64,000 bases of DNA from positions 59,567,444 through 59,631,443 of the forward strand of contig NC_081832.1 of NCBI RefSeq assembly GCF_030867095.1, written 5' to 3'. A program made the position numbers and the translations under genes. Shown piece after piece: positions 35,495 to 47,133 of the stretch (position 1 is the stretch's first letter; each line of letters starts with the position of its first letter). Source of the DNA: Alligator mississippiensis (Eukaryota > Chordata > Crocodylia > Alligatoridae). A model generated the notes under the pieces. The model was not told the origin of the DNA. It saw nothing but the letters and a program-made list of their open reading frames with translations, and made no database searches.

Positions 35495-35746
35495 GCGCAG
35501 CTACACAACATGCTAATTGAGCAGTAGCTTAATAATACTATGCAATAGCGTGTCACAGCACCAACAGTGCTAATACGCTACTGCACAGTATTATTGGGTT
35601 ACTGTGCGGTAGCATCATTTAAAAGGCATTCACCATTGCTACTGCTCAGTAACTCTGGTTACTGCACATTTATTTGGTACTTGATTATACAAGTAATAAA
35701 TAAATGCACAGTAACCAGTGAACAGAAGCATCTTGTGTAGATGCGT
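35495..35746. mobile_element. multi-palindrome foldback element (252 bp)
   Basis: The terminal inverted repeats GCGCAGCTACACAACATGCT and ACGCATCTACACAAGATGCT match at 17 of 20 positions. Inside are two more inverted pairs: 35531-35551 with 35575-35595 (19 of 21) and 35657-35675 with 35698-35716 (17 of 19). Nearly the whole element can fold. The flanks show no clear target duplication. It encodes nothing. Confidence 0.7.
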
Positions 35747-37835
35747 CCAGAGTTTACCTGATATGCCTCTGTAACATTTGGGCTATAATACAAAGCAAAG
35801 AGGAACTGAAGACTGTGACACAGTAGTTATGTGGGCAAAAGAAAACTCCAGGGAAATTGTCCTCTTTCATTTTCAATTGACTATGCTAAAAATAAAATGG
35901 TAGTTTTGGTAGTACCAGAAAAGGCAAATAGATAAGATACCACTAGTGGAGTGCCTGGCATCAGAGCTCTCTTTTCAGGGCTAACAATAATTTCTCTCTT
36001 TGATGCAACAGTTTCTCTCTTTGATGTGTTCTTTGAGGTGCTGTCATGTATATCCTGCTTCAAGACCATGTGAATTTAGAGGCTTATGTTTATCATCACT
36101 TAGGCAGTTGTACTTTACTGTTGAAGGATTCAGGATCCTGTACTTTATGACCCCATAGACTTCTGCAGCACTGGTGAGGACATCTGGTTTTGTTTATCGT
36201 CATTTCCCATCAGGCACAATGCATATCAAAGTCTTTCTTCCAGTAAGCACATCTTCTAAACAGAAGAAATGCTGGTCATGAACAAAAATCTCTTCAGAGA
36301 TGTCCTTTAATAAAACTGTAGCCTCCAAACAGACAGGGCTGATGGGAAAGCCCATAACACCAAATAAAACTTTAACTTACAACGGGAAAATGAGATAGAA
36401 TAAAATCCCGTAGGCATTTTCTCAAGTCCTGCTGTTTCTAATGATCCAGCACCCCCAATTTTATATAGCAAAAATAAAAAGCACTATTTCTAATTTCCAG
36501 TCTGGTGCATAATTCATTTTGAGAATCTTCAAATATAATCATACTTGTAGGCAGACCTCTGTGAAATTATCAGCTATTTTAAAAATGAGAAATGACAGGA
36601 CTTTTTCAGCAAAAATTATGAATCCTGCCAATCAAGTCTGTGAAAAAGTGAAAGTGGAATAATTTAATTTATGAGCCCAAGACAACACAATATCTCAACA
36701 TCAGTGGGAAGTTTTCCTGTGGCTATACATTCAGCCTTGTTTATCAGAAGTGTCTTTATTAAGTGAGTTAGTTTTGGTATGACAAGCCTTCACTTTTCAC
36801 CTACCACAGCTGTTCCACAGTGATGCTTAGAGATATGAGAGAAAATCGGGGACCCACTACCCTCTGCATTATACACACGTAGAATAAAAGAGTAGTTTTA
36901 AGCTAAACAAAAAAAGGCAGACAAGGAGTGTGAAAGGGGAAGCAGTATTAAATCTGTGTCAGAGATGAGGCCCCCAAAAAAGAAGCAACTGGTTGAAGGC
37001 CACAGACGAAATGTGTGGTAATATTGGGAGATGAAGACAAATGTCCTGAGTCAGAGTCTAGTGCTTTACTTACAAAACTAGGTGTCCAAGATAGGACTAG
37101 GGTTTGCTCTAAATTTTCATGATTTACCATATTTACTCGATTCCAAGGTGAGGCTTTTTCCTCCAGTTGGCATGAGGAAAAAAGTCCCTCATCTTATAAT
37201 CACATATATGGAAATCTCACAAAATACGCTGTCTACCTTTAAACTGCTGCCAAAAGTGGCATGTGTGCAGCAATGGAAACCAACTATGAAGTTGATTAAA
37301 TGCAAACAATACCGAGCATGACTATAAAACTCATGGCCCACATTGGGCAAACATGCTGACTTTTTTTTTTTTTGCAAAAATATTTATTTCGATATAAATA
37401 AATAAATAGATAAATATACACCTCTACAAATCTGTCTTATGACCAATATGGTTCACTTGACAGTCCAAACCACTCTTACAGTTACGCCATTCTCATTCCT
37501 GTTACAGTAACTACACCACACATCCACGCTCTTGCAGGCCGGCATGTCCACATGCCTATCACAATCACCTTTAACCAACACAGTCATGCAAATGACTGTT
37601 TCAGTGCCCCTCCCTTCCCTCTGCCCCCTCCCTCCAAAATTCCCCATCTGAGAAAGCTGAGTAAATGTAGCTGCAGGGTCAGTGTTCACATGACTTTGTA
37701 GAAGTCTAAGGTGAAGGGATCCCCCAGCTCAGGAATCACAAAAGAAGGAGAGGCTCCAGATAGGACATTCCCTAGGAAGGTGGTATTGCATTTCGCCATC
37801 CAACCATAAAGGTATAAGTACTGGCCTCTTAGGCT
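35747..37835. other. AT-rich unique-looking sequence
   Basis: No gene is recognised. A T run near 37363-37374 is followed by 'aaataaataaata'. The short frames lack domains. Confidence 0.5.
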
Positions 37836-37843
37836 AAGATCAA

Positions 37844-38941
37844 TAGGGCTGTGCAAAGCTTCAGGTGCTGATTTGATTCAGAGGAGATTTGGCTCGATTT
37901 GGTGGCCAAATCTCCAAATCTGAATTGAATCAGGGAACCAATTTAAAAAGTCCGAATCAATTCAAGGATCTCCGATCAATTCGGAAAAGATTTGGAGCTT
38001 CGACAATTCGGGCAGTCCGCACCTGCTGCAGCAGGGAGCTGGAGCCGGGCTTGGAGCTGGTAAGTAGGGGCTGGGGGAGGGGAGGCTGATGGAGGGGGAG
38101 GGGACCATGGGGGGACCCCTGCCAGGCCCCATCCCCTGCCTGCTCCCCCAACCCCCCCTGACTCCCGCCTGCTCCCCCAGGCCCCCCATGGCTGCCCTGC
38201 CTGCCCCAGCTCCCAGCCTTTAAAAACAGCCCCCACTCACTGACTGCTGCCTGGCAGGGGGTAATCCCCACTGCCCCCCACTGTCCCATGCTACATGGGG
38301 GGCTCAGCACAAGCCCCCTGACCTCTTCTCCCACTCCCCCAGCTCCCCTCCATGATTGCTTTGCCTGCCCCAGCTCTGGCCTTTAAAAGAAAAAACCCCA
38401 CAAAAAACCATCAGACTCACCAACTCCTGCAGTGGCCTAAGGACATTGGGGGGCTCATGCAGAGCCCCCCACACAGCATGGGGCAGTGGGGGGCAGCGGG
38501 GATCTCCCCCTGCTGGGCGGGAACCAGTGAGTCCGGAGGGGGGGGTTGTTTTTATTTTTCTTAAAGGGCCAAAGCTGGGGTGGGCGGGGCAGCTATGGAG
38601 GGGGCTGGGGGAGTGGGCGGGGGTCAGGGAGCTCGTGCAGAGCCCCCCATGCAGTGTGGGGCAGTGGGGAGCAGCGGGAATTGCCCCCCCGCCTGGCAGC
38701 ACCCGGTGGGTGGGGGGCTTTTTTATTCAAAGTGCCAGGAGCTGGGGCGGGCAGGGCAGCCAGTGAGAGCAGGCAGGGGATGGGCCCATGTGATTTGAAG
38801 ATTCAGCAGCAGCTGAACCTCCGAATCAGATTAACCCGAAGCAATTCGGGACAGTGATTCGAATCACCCAGTCAAATCACTGTCCCCCGAATTGGCCAAA
38901 TCCAAATCTGAAGCAAATACTAGCCACTTCACATGGGCCTA
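37844..38941. mobile_element. hAT-like non-autonomous element (1.1 kb)
   Basis: The left end TAGGGCTGTGCAAAG and the right end reverse complemented TAGGCCCATGTGAAG form a short inverted repeat. Flanks aagatcaa (37836-37843) and aggatcaa (38942-38949) are an 8-bp target duplication with one mismatch. Subterminal stretches are rich in gattcg, aatc and 'ccaaatct' words on both sides, while the middle (38040-38770) is GC-rich with repeats such as 'gggggctcagcaca' and 'gggggctcatgcagag'. The 136- and 132-codon frames are compositional. Confidence 0.85.
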
Positions 38942-38949
38942 AGGATCAA

Positions 38950-39779
38950 GTGTAGTTGTAGGGTGCGGCCTGTCTCTTGCCCTCCAAAAACTAACCTCTG
39001 CAAATCTCCCCAAATTCAGGGATCTTAACTGTACAATATTGTGGTAATGGGGCACTGCTTGTGTGCTTTCCCCCTAGCTTTAAAGTTTGAGAGAAGCGGA
39101 AAGCAAAGAGCTATCTCAGATTTATTTTCCCTGCAGTGGGAGGAGGACAAATTTAAGGCAAATTTCCGATAATTAGATTTTATACCTGGAAAATTATGAT
39201 AAATTTATAAAGTTTCCATTTATAGAATATAATTATTGGGGGAAGGTCGTCTTCTAGTTGAGTAAATATGGTACTGTTGCCCAATGTGCCCAGTTACTTC
39301 TCTTGGGAAAGGACTTCCCAGTGAACATTATACCCAACTAATCCAATCCACTCTTCAGTAAAATCCTGAAAAAGAAAGGAACCTTGTACCATGACCCATA
39401 GGCACCAACTCTTTGAGTGCTCCAGAGCTCAAGAGCCCACTGAAAAAAATTAGTTGGTGCTGAACACCCAGGAGCCATGTTGGGTGAGCTGGGTTGACAT
39501 AAAGCACTGCCTCTTCTGAGCATGTGTGGGGCTCGGCACGGGAACGTAAAAAAAACAGACACCCACCGACAAACAACAAAGTTGGTGCCTATATCATGAC
39601 ATGAAGTTCAATGAACTCTGGCTGTATTTGACCAATTGGGAAAGTGAATTCCAGAATCCAAGATCTTTGAAAGGGCTTCTCTTCATCCCAGTCCTCAGAT
39701 TTTTAATTCTAGGACTTGTTTGCTCAGGCAGCTTTGCTGACCACTGCTGCCTTGTAAACTCCAAGGAAGAGAGGCTTAC
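38950..39779. other. unique-looking spacer
   Basis: No gene is recognised. The 'ggcaccaact'/'gttggtgcctat' words near 39402 and 39580 are inverted, suggesting another small TIR element at about 39395-39595, not resolved further. Confidence 0.45.
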
Positions 39780-39782
39780 TTA

Positions 39783-40136
39783 GGGTGTTTATACACATTC
39801 TCGGTTTCGGGGGGAGGAGGGAGGAATTAAAGCAGCTCTGAAAGCCACTCTACTTAAAGTCTCTACCCAGACTATCTTTTGTATCAGCACCCCTGCACTT
39901 GAAAATGGCAGTGGAGGGTGCTTTATCTAAAGCTCATTGAATGAGCTTAAATAAAATATCCCCACTGCCATTTTTAAGTGCAGGGGCACTGATATACGAG
40001 ACTCTGGAGGGTGCTGGAGCACAGTAATTACCACACTCCAGTAGACTCAATTAAATGAGTCTGCTCTGAGTCTAATCGAGTATGCTCCAATGTTAAAGAG
40101 CATTGGAGCAGCCTCACTGCTTGTGTATAGGCAACT
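39783..40136. mobile_element. PIF/Harbinger-like MITE with TTA duplication (354 bp)
   Basis: Flanked by tta on both sides (39780-39782 and 40137-40139), the 3-bp target duplication typical of PIF/Harbinger. The ends GGGTGTTTATACACA and AGTTGCCTATACACA are imperfect inverted repeats. It contains a central inverted repeat: 'cccctgcacttgaaaatggcagtgg' spread over 39889-39913 pairs with the 'ccactgccatttttaagtgcagggg' segment at 39961-39985. It shares sequence with the copies at 19314 and 21989. Confidence 0.8.
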
Positions 40137-40325
40137 TTAGGGTTCATATACCAAAACCACTGTATTGAAATGTACTAGGAAGTGAACAGGAAGCTAGTGC
40201 AGCTGTCAAAGGACTAGTCTAATTCATTCGTACCAATCAGCAGGTAACTAATAAGCTACATTCTGTACTGGAAAAAAGATTTCCACTAATCTTTGAAGGC
40301 TGATGTAGAAAGCATAGTAATACAA

Positions 40326-40875
40326 GAGCACGTCTACATGTGCAGTTAATGCTTCCACATTAAACTGTGCCCAGGCACACATCTGAATGTGTGCCCATCG
40401 GGAACAAATTTGCTCTGGATGGGAACAGTAAAGTGCAGGTCTGCTCCTGCCCTGCTCTGCCCCCACCCCCACCCCCAGTAGCAGCCAGGGAGAGCTCCAG
40501 GCTCTGCCAAGTGCCAGTTTCAGGCTGGCAGCAGGCACAGGGGCTGGTCCTAATTTCTGTTGGGTGAGGAGAGTTGTCCTGGCTGCAGGGTAGCTTCCTC
40601 CCAGCTCCATGGCAATTGGGGCTGACCCCAGTCTCTGCAGGGTGGGGAGAGCTGTCTCAGCTCTGAGACAAATTGCTCCTGATCAGGGTCTACACCTGCA
40701 CTTCGGTGCATTAGTTAATGTGCCATTTTTCTAGTACCTGTATGTATTGGTACTAGTAAATGGCACATTAGACTAATGTAATGCGCAGTAATTAACGTGC
40801 ACATGTAAATGGTGATGCCTTACTGCAGATTACATTAGTCTAATGTGCAGCAAGGCATCTCATGTAGATGCACTC
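40326..40875. mobile_element. palindrome-rich MITE (550 bp)
   Basis: The ends GAGCACGTCTACATG and GAGTGCATCTACATG (right end reverse complemented) agree at 12 of 15 positions. Inside, 40716-40738 pairs with 40749-40770 apart from one base, and 40763-40782 (gcacattagactaatgtaat) is a perfect 20-base reverse complement of 40829-40848. The ends resemble those of the elements at 9330 and 13253. No protein is encoded, and the target duplication is unclear. Confidence 0.7.
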
Positions 40876-41453
40876 ACTGATGCCTAACCTGATGGATTCT
40901 TCCTGAGACTTCAGAAGGGGTTCCAAAAGGACCCTTAATGATCTTAGAATCAGAAGGGAAAAGGCAGGGGAAATGGGGAAATCCCATGGAAGGGGAACTA
41001 AATCTATCCTTTATTATCTCCATTACTTGAAAGGAGCTGGCTCACTATATTTTCTGCATATGTAGCTGATTGTTTTATACTAGAAATAAGAGCCCTTTTC
41101 TTTCTCATCACACGCAAATTTGGATTAACTTCAAAACTGGGTATTATATCCACAGGAACCAGGCACCAGACACAAAAACTATGTAGAATCTGTTGGTCAA
41201 CATTGTGCAGAAAAAAATAACAGACTGGCTTTATGGAATAATCCCCTTTATTGGTAACAGAGAGCTGACTACAAACAAGAGGATGAGGAAAAGACTTTGT
41301 AGGTATGCAGACCATGAGATCTTCCAGTGCCTGGAAGATCAATATAGTCTCAGTGAAAGGATAGACAGGAAATGTGAAATTATTGCATAGACTAAATTAA
41401 AGAATTCCAGTTTATTTTGCTTCTTAAACTGTAGTGCGTTTGTGTGTGTGTGT

Positions 41454-41502
<49 letters not shown>

Positions 41503-43010
41503 TTGTTTGTTTGCTTATATATTTAAATGGATAAACACTTTGCTTCAAAGGTGTCCATCGTTCCTTACAGAACTAAACATTACTGGTGTGGGAGTAATAT
41601 AAACACAGTTTTTCTATAGACAACTAGTGATTTGGAGAGTCTTAGTTTCTGTGCCTAACTTGAGCTTACTTAAAAGCCTAATGTTCCAAGTGTGGGTGCT
41701 ATTTCTAAATATAGGTCCCACCATCAGGTATCTTGAACAGGACACTCAAAAAGTGAAGCAGTCAGGATCAATAGTCATTTTCTGAAAGGCAGGTTAACCT
41801 TTTATAACTGTACACAGCTATTAATGTAAAAATATACGTGCATGTTTTGCATGAGCAATTACCATGATTTACAAATATAATTCTTGCAATTGCATAAAAA
41901 CCAGTCTGTGCATATAGGTTCCAGTTTAGGAGAGCATGTAAACATATGCTTAAGTGCATTCATGCTCAGGATAAAACTTAAGCAAATGCTTGACAATAAT
42001 CATATACTGAAATTCTGTCCTAAAAGGGCTGCTTTCCTACATAAAGTTCATAACTAGGGCAACAGGACACACAGCTGCATACATGTACAAATTAAACACA
42101 TTTTCAAGCCAGATTCTCTAGCTCTACCTCAAAATATTCACGTTAGAGCCATCTGGCTTAAAGTGCTGAAATATGTTATGGTCTTTTTTTTCAAAATACT
42201 GATTTAAGTTTGGCCCAAGTGAGCAAGTGCATTATGAAATGAATTGCCTAGCATTTAGTCTGAAGGATGTTTTCACAGTTCCCAACCTGTTGGCCATGTC
42301 ATTGAAGACAGCAAAGGTTGAATAGACATGGAAACTGAGCTATAATCTTTCACTTAGAAGCAGGACTGAGCCTCATTACCAAGGGATCATAAGTGAGCTG
42401 CCATGTTGGATGTGTTCTGCTGGTAGAGAACCCTAGTCTTGACGTCTGCCAATTATGAACTCACTTTAAATTAATTCCCTCAAAAATACTGTATTGTAGA
42501 ATTGAAAACTACAAATGAAAGGATAAGCAATCCAATATCAAGAAGGCAAAGACCAAGGTAGCACTCATCACTTCTCTTTTAGAAAGAAAAAGTTGCTGAA
42601 CTACAACTGCAGTGTTTTTGTGCACATCATTACCTATAGGTTTTATATCACTGCAATAATAGATGTCATACGTTTTCTCATTCCTTTAAAAATGGGGGGG
42701 AGGGGGGGAGGAGTGGGGGTTGGCCAGCATGAACTATTGACAAATTATGATAGCAGAGATCTGCCATAAAGACCTATTGACTCATTTGTTTGAAAGAGAA
42801 GTCAGTATCTTTGTGTTGACTTTCCATGATGGTATCACTTTACAATGGGAGTTGGGCATTGGCTTACCAACTGCAAGACAAAAGAACCACTGGTCTCTTT
42901 CATCTCTAATACTCTGAGTTATTGAGGCATGGCTCATGGCACAAGTGGGCTTCCATGTTTCACTGTGAAAAGAGTCTTTCCTACAAGCAGGTATTAATTT
43001 ATTGTCTTAG
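40876..43010. other. AT-rich sequence with simple repeats
   Basis: No gene is recognised. It holds a TG/TA microsatellite at 41440-41496 and a G-rich tract near 42694-42720. Confidence 0.5.
41440..41496. repeat. (TG)n(TA)n microsatellite
   Basis: Alternating tg then a run of about eighteen ta units. Confidence 0.92.
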
Positions 43011-43460
43011 AATTGTCTGCATCAGCAGGGGCTACACACCCGTGGACGACACCAGGATGAGCCACAGGCATTGCACCCTGGATGGCATGCTGCACAGACA
43101 ACTCCCCCACCCCTACTGTACTGCACACCTGCCTTCTCTTTCAGTTCTGCATTGCATGCCTGGAGATCCCGCCCCCCCGCATCCCACTGCTGTACCGCTG
43201 CACCATGCACCTGTGCACCCCACAGCTCCATCATGCACCTGCCCCAGGCCCTCAGCTCAGCTGGCTGCACTGTGCTGCATTGCTTCACCCCCTGGGGTGG
43301 GGGCAGGCAGTAAAAGCCAGAGGAGGGAAGGGGAACCGGGAACAATGGGGGGGATGGGAAGAGCAGCTGGGCATGAGCCTGGGGGTGGCAACTTGGCAGG
43401 ATGCCATCTGGACTGCCCTGTCCTAGAATTTTCACATGCAAAAAACGCCAATGGCCTATT
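43011..43460. repeat. GC-rich block, probably an unclassified element
   Basis: A sharply bounded C-rich then G-rich block in AT-rich surroundings, with overlapping frames on both strands (43022-43561 and 42922-43479) that lack domains. The bounds and composition resemble the GC-rich interiors of the other non-autonomous elements here, but I found no secure inverted repeat. Confidence 0.4.
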
Positions 43461-46370
43461 GGTTCCAGGTTTTCCTTAACTGCTCTTTTCATTTCATTAC
43501 AGTGACAATGAGTAAAAAGACCACAGGTAAAATCCAGGAGTTGTGGGTGAGGGAATAACATCCTTATGCTGCCCTGTCAGACTGATTCAGAAGTTCTTTG
43601 ATGTTTCTGTATGGGACTCTCTAGTGTTGAGCACTTACCCATTCCCAGCTATTGCATGCAAAAATTTATCCAAATGGGACAAAACACACAACCGTGTTTG
43701 AAGATTTAAACTCACAAAACTCAAGTGTTTTTCACATCCAAACATGAGAGTGGTCTCAGCTCCCAGAGTGTAGTTTGGCTTTTTCGGAGTAGCGCAGAAG
43801 GGCGGCAGAGTCAATGACTGAGCCAATCAAGATACAAGTAGGACCTACTGATACACACTGGGATTTAGTAGCTAAACACTTATGCAAACGCTTAACCTTA
43901 ATTGGTGTGCCTAAGTACCTTTCTGAATGGCAATGCAATTACTCACATGCTTAAACACAAGCATGAGTAGAGTTGGTTAAACCTTGGAATTTCCATTTCA
44001 TGAGAAAAGTTGACATTTCACAATTTGTTTTCATTTTGTGTTAGAAAAAAAGGCAAAGATAAAAGACAGTGATAGCGATGGCTGTAAAATAAGAGCTTAA
44101 CTTTCAGAGCCACATCAGCCCCCAGCACCTTCTACTGGACATCAGCAATTTGAGCCACTGAAGCATTTTACCTTCATACAACATACCAATAATGTTGGTG
44201 AGTAGAACGAACAAGAGACAGGTAATGAAGAACAAAAGATTAAGTAAAGGAGAAAGTAGGTTCAGTAATTTATCTAGTGTGCCTTTGTGGATAAAAATAG
44301 CTACTTTTTACCTATTCAACTGCAGTTTCATATACTAAGTTTTATTGCAGAACATTTTAGATGTTGCAATGCAAGCTGGATATTTGAAGTAGCAGCCAAA
44401 ACAGTGAGGCATCCACTAAAACAGTTCCTTGGAGAATTCCCACCAGCAAAAATCAATACGTCTTCTCTTCATTGTAGACTGTTGGGGCAAAAAAAAACAA
44501 CAATATGTGGAGCCATACATACATTAGGAGAGCATTCTGCCCTAAAATACTTGGATTGTAATGATCCAAGAAAAACATGCTGTTTTTTAATTGTTTCTTA
44601 CTTAATAAATGTAGCTCACTTCATAAGAACAGCAAGGGAAAATCTTTCCAGTTCACAATCAAATAGCTCTCAGTCAGTAACTAAGAAAATAATAGGATTT
44701 GTCATATGGGATCAGATCTCTGGTCAGTGGGAACTTTTCCATAGACTCTGTTAGGCTTCGTATGAGGCCTTTAGATTAACAGAAGTTGATGGGCAGAACT
44801 GCAAACTATCCGTTTGCCGTGTACTCCTGATGGGAAATCTCTAAGTACACTTACATGGCTGTATAAATAACTGGCTCCTAAGATTTCTGTTTTACTGGTT
44901 CCATAGTGGCTACAGTATGGCTCACAATTTCTCTTCCCTATTTCCTGATAGCCCCAAACATCAGGGTTTAGCCAGGAAACAGAATGTGATCTCCTACTTT
45001 TAAAATGTTTTATATATATGTTTGTGTTGTAGTTAATGGCAGGTTTTAGAAAAAAAGAAGTAAGTTTGAAATCTGGGAAGTCAGATATGCACTAAGGTAA
45101 GAGGACTCTAATTGTAAAGCAGAGTTAAGATGAGCTAAGATTGATAAGCAAGAGATAACCAGAAACTTTGGAAAGGCTCTCCTATGTAGACATTACATGT
45201 GTAATGTGTGGGAAGCAACAGCAGCAAGCAAGTCAAATTTACAGGGCAAAGGTTACATCTGCTGCACAAATTTTTGCAGCGATATAGTTAGGCAATAGCA
45301 AGGAAAGAGCTTGTTTGTAGAACAGAGGGAGTTACATCTAGCAAACATGACCGAGTCTTGTTGCCCCACTTGTGAAGAGATCTGTTAGTCAAGAGCTGTT
45401 CTGTCTCCAGCCATCTGTCAGTGCACAAAAGCTCTTGTTATATAGTTCATCTTTAACACAATGAATAGCTTTGGATGTTAGACTTGTAAATATTTCATTG
45501 AATATTCTCCCTTCTTCTTTTCCCCTTCATCTTCATCTGTCTTATTGTTGCTATTGGGAAGAGCAGGAAGAGTGATTCTGTCAGGAAGAGTTCCTGACAG
45601 AAGTGGTACATATTTGTGGATAAGGGCTTCTCTTTTCAAGCATTCTTCTCGTTTTTAATCAAGCCACTGATGCTTAGCAACCAGTCATCAAGCTCACCAT
45701 GCCCACAGAGAGGATGCAGGCCACTATATTCAGAGGTAAATAATGCCAAAATCTCAGTCTGAGTCTTCTCTTTTCAATGTAGTATGCCTGATATCTCTCC
45801 CTGCTTTGAGAAGTTTTGAATATCCTGATGGAAAGCACAAGGGCGGGTGTTTAAATCTTTTCTTTAATGATGGTGGTTTAATTCAGTTCTATTTCTTCTC
45901 CACCGTGATGGTTCTGGAAACTGGGGAAGAAAAGGAGTTAATGTATGGGAAAGTAAAGTGAGTCAGCAAAACTGGCCACTACTCTCCTTTGAGACTGCTG
46001 AGAAAGAATGGAAAGGAAATGAGTTTGTACTAACCTCCATTTCATCATGGTCTCTTGGTTTGTTATGGAAGAAGCTTTTATTAGTAAAAGTCACAGAGGT
46101 CAAGAGACTCCCAGTTACCTCCCCAAAACGTCTGCAGAATTCTCAGCTCTGTGGCGCTATGCACTTCCTGGGACAAAAGTCATCCTCCTCTTTTCTGCAG
46201 GAAAGTTTGGAACAGTCAATGGTTACACTCTGTAAACGTGTGCAACAAGTCAATCCTGTTGATAGGGATCTTAATACTAGAAATGGATAGTTGGCAGTCA
46301 TTAATCCACTGTTGCAAACAGACTCTGAATGGATGGTCAGCCTTGCATTATTGCAGCTGATTAACACCAG
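43461..46370. other. AT-rich sequence without recognised genes
   Basis: Unique-looking apart from an open frame of 155 codons at 44287-44754 on the + strand. That frame shows no motif I recognise, no signal peptide and no membrane segment, and may be a chance frame. A stretch near 45958-46290 has overlapping 110-codon and shorter frames that also lack domains. Confidence 0.45.
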
Positions 46371-47133
46371 GGCTAAATACAGATAGTCAAAAAGCCTGAT
46401 GCTGAATCGATTCAGTCTTTGCAGGTTAGTCTAAAATGCACAGATTAAATTGAAACAGAAGTGAACAGATATTTACCATTGATTCAGGAAATGCAGCCAA
46501 ATGCCTGCAGTGGCTCAGGCTAGAAGCCAGACAGTGCTAGGGCATGGCTCTCTGGCACATAGCCAGCATGGGCTGCGTGTTCACTTCCTCTTCCTGCTGC
46601 CCCTGAAGTCTCTGGGATTTGCAGTCCAGAATCACAGAAGCAAGACTCTGAAGGGATGCTCATCACTTCCTCTTCCTGCTTCCAGGTGTCTCTGGGATTT
46701 GTAGTCCACTGTCACAGCCAGCAGTAACTTTCAGTAAATTTAGGAGGGTAGTGCAGCTTTGTACTCAGGGGAAGGGAGGCTTAACTCCCCTCCCTGGCCC
46801 CAGCCGCCAGCCAGGGTTTGCCTTGGGGAGGGGGGGCAGTCCTTGCCCCCCACCCTGCTCCTGGAGCAGACAGCACAGCCCAGGGCTGGAAAGCAAGCTG
46901 GGATGCTGAGAGACTCTTATTTCACTAAACCAGGAAGGAGTCTGGGACAGAACTTTCATAAACTGGTTTGACCCAAATCAGTTAAGTCTGATACTACATT
47001 CAACCAGGCTTATCTTAAACCAGTTTCAGCCATTTTGAAACTGGTTTATGTGCACTGAACTTATGAGCTGTTACAGGTTTAAACCAGTTTCTGATCATTT
47101 AAGCTGGTTTATGTGTAACTTCTTTCCCTAGCC
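46371..47133. mobile_element. TIR element, reverse copy of the 56-kb family (763 bp)
   Basis: The ends are GGCTAAATACAGATAGTC and, reverse complemented, GGCTAGGGAAAGAAGTTACA. The right part reverse complemented carries 'acacataaacc', 'gatcagaaactggtttaaac', 'ctgtaacag' and 'gttcagtgcacataaacc', which match 56088-56165. The left part carries 'gtcaaaaagcctga' and 'cgattcag', matching 51108-51136. A cag triplet lies on both flanks. The centre (46500-46930) is GC-rich and non-coding. Confidence 0.65.

Noticed and set aside
44618..44735. Words resembling a reptile repeat ('cataagaacagca', 'gggatcagat')
   Set aside because: The matches are too short and scattered to support an element.
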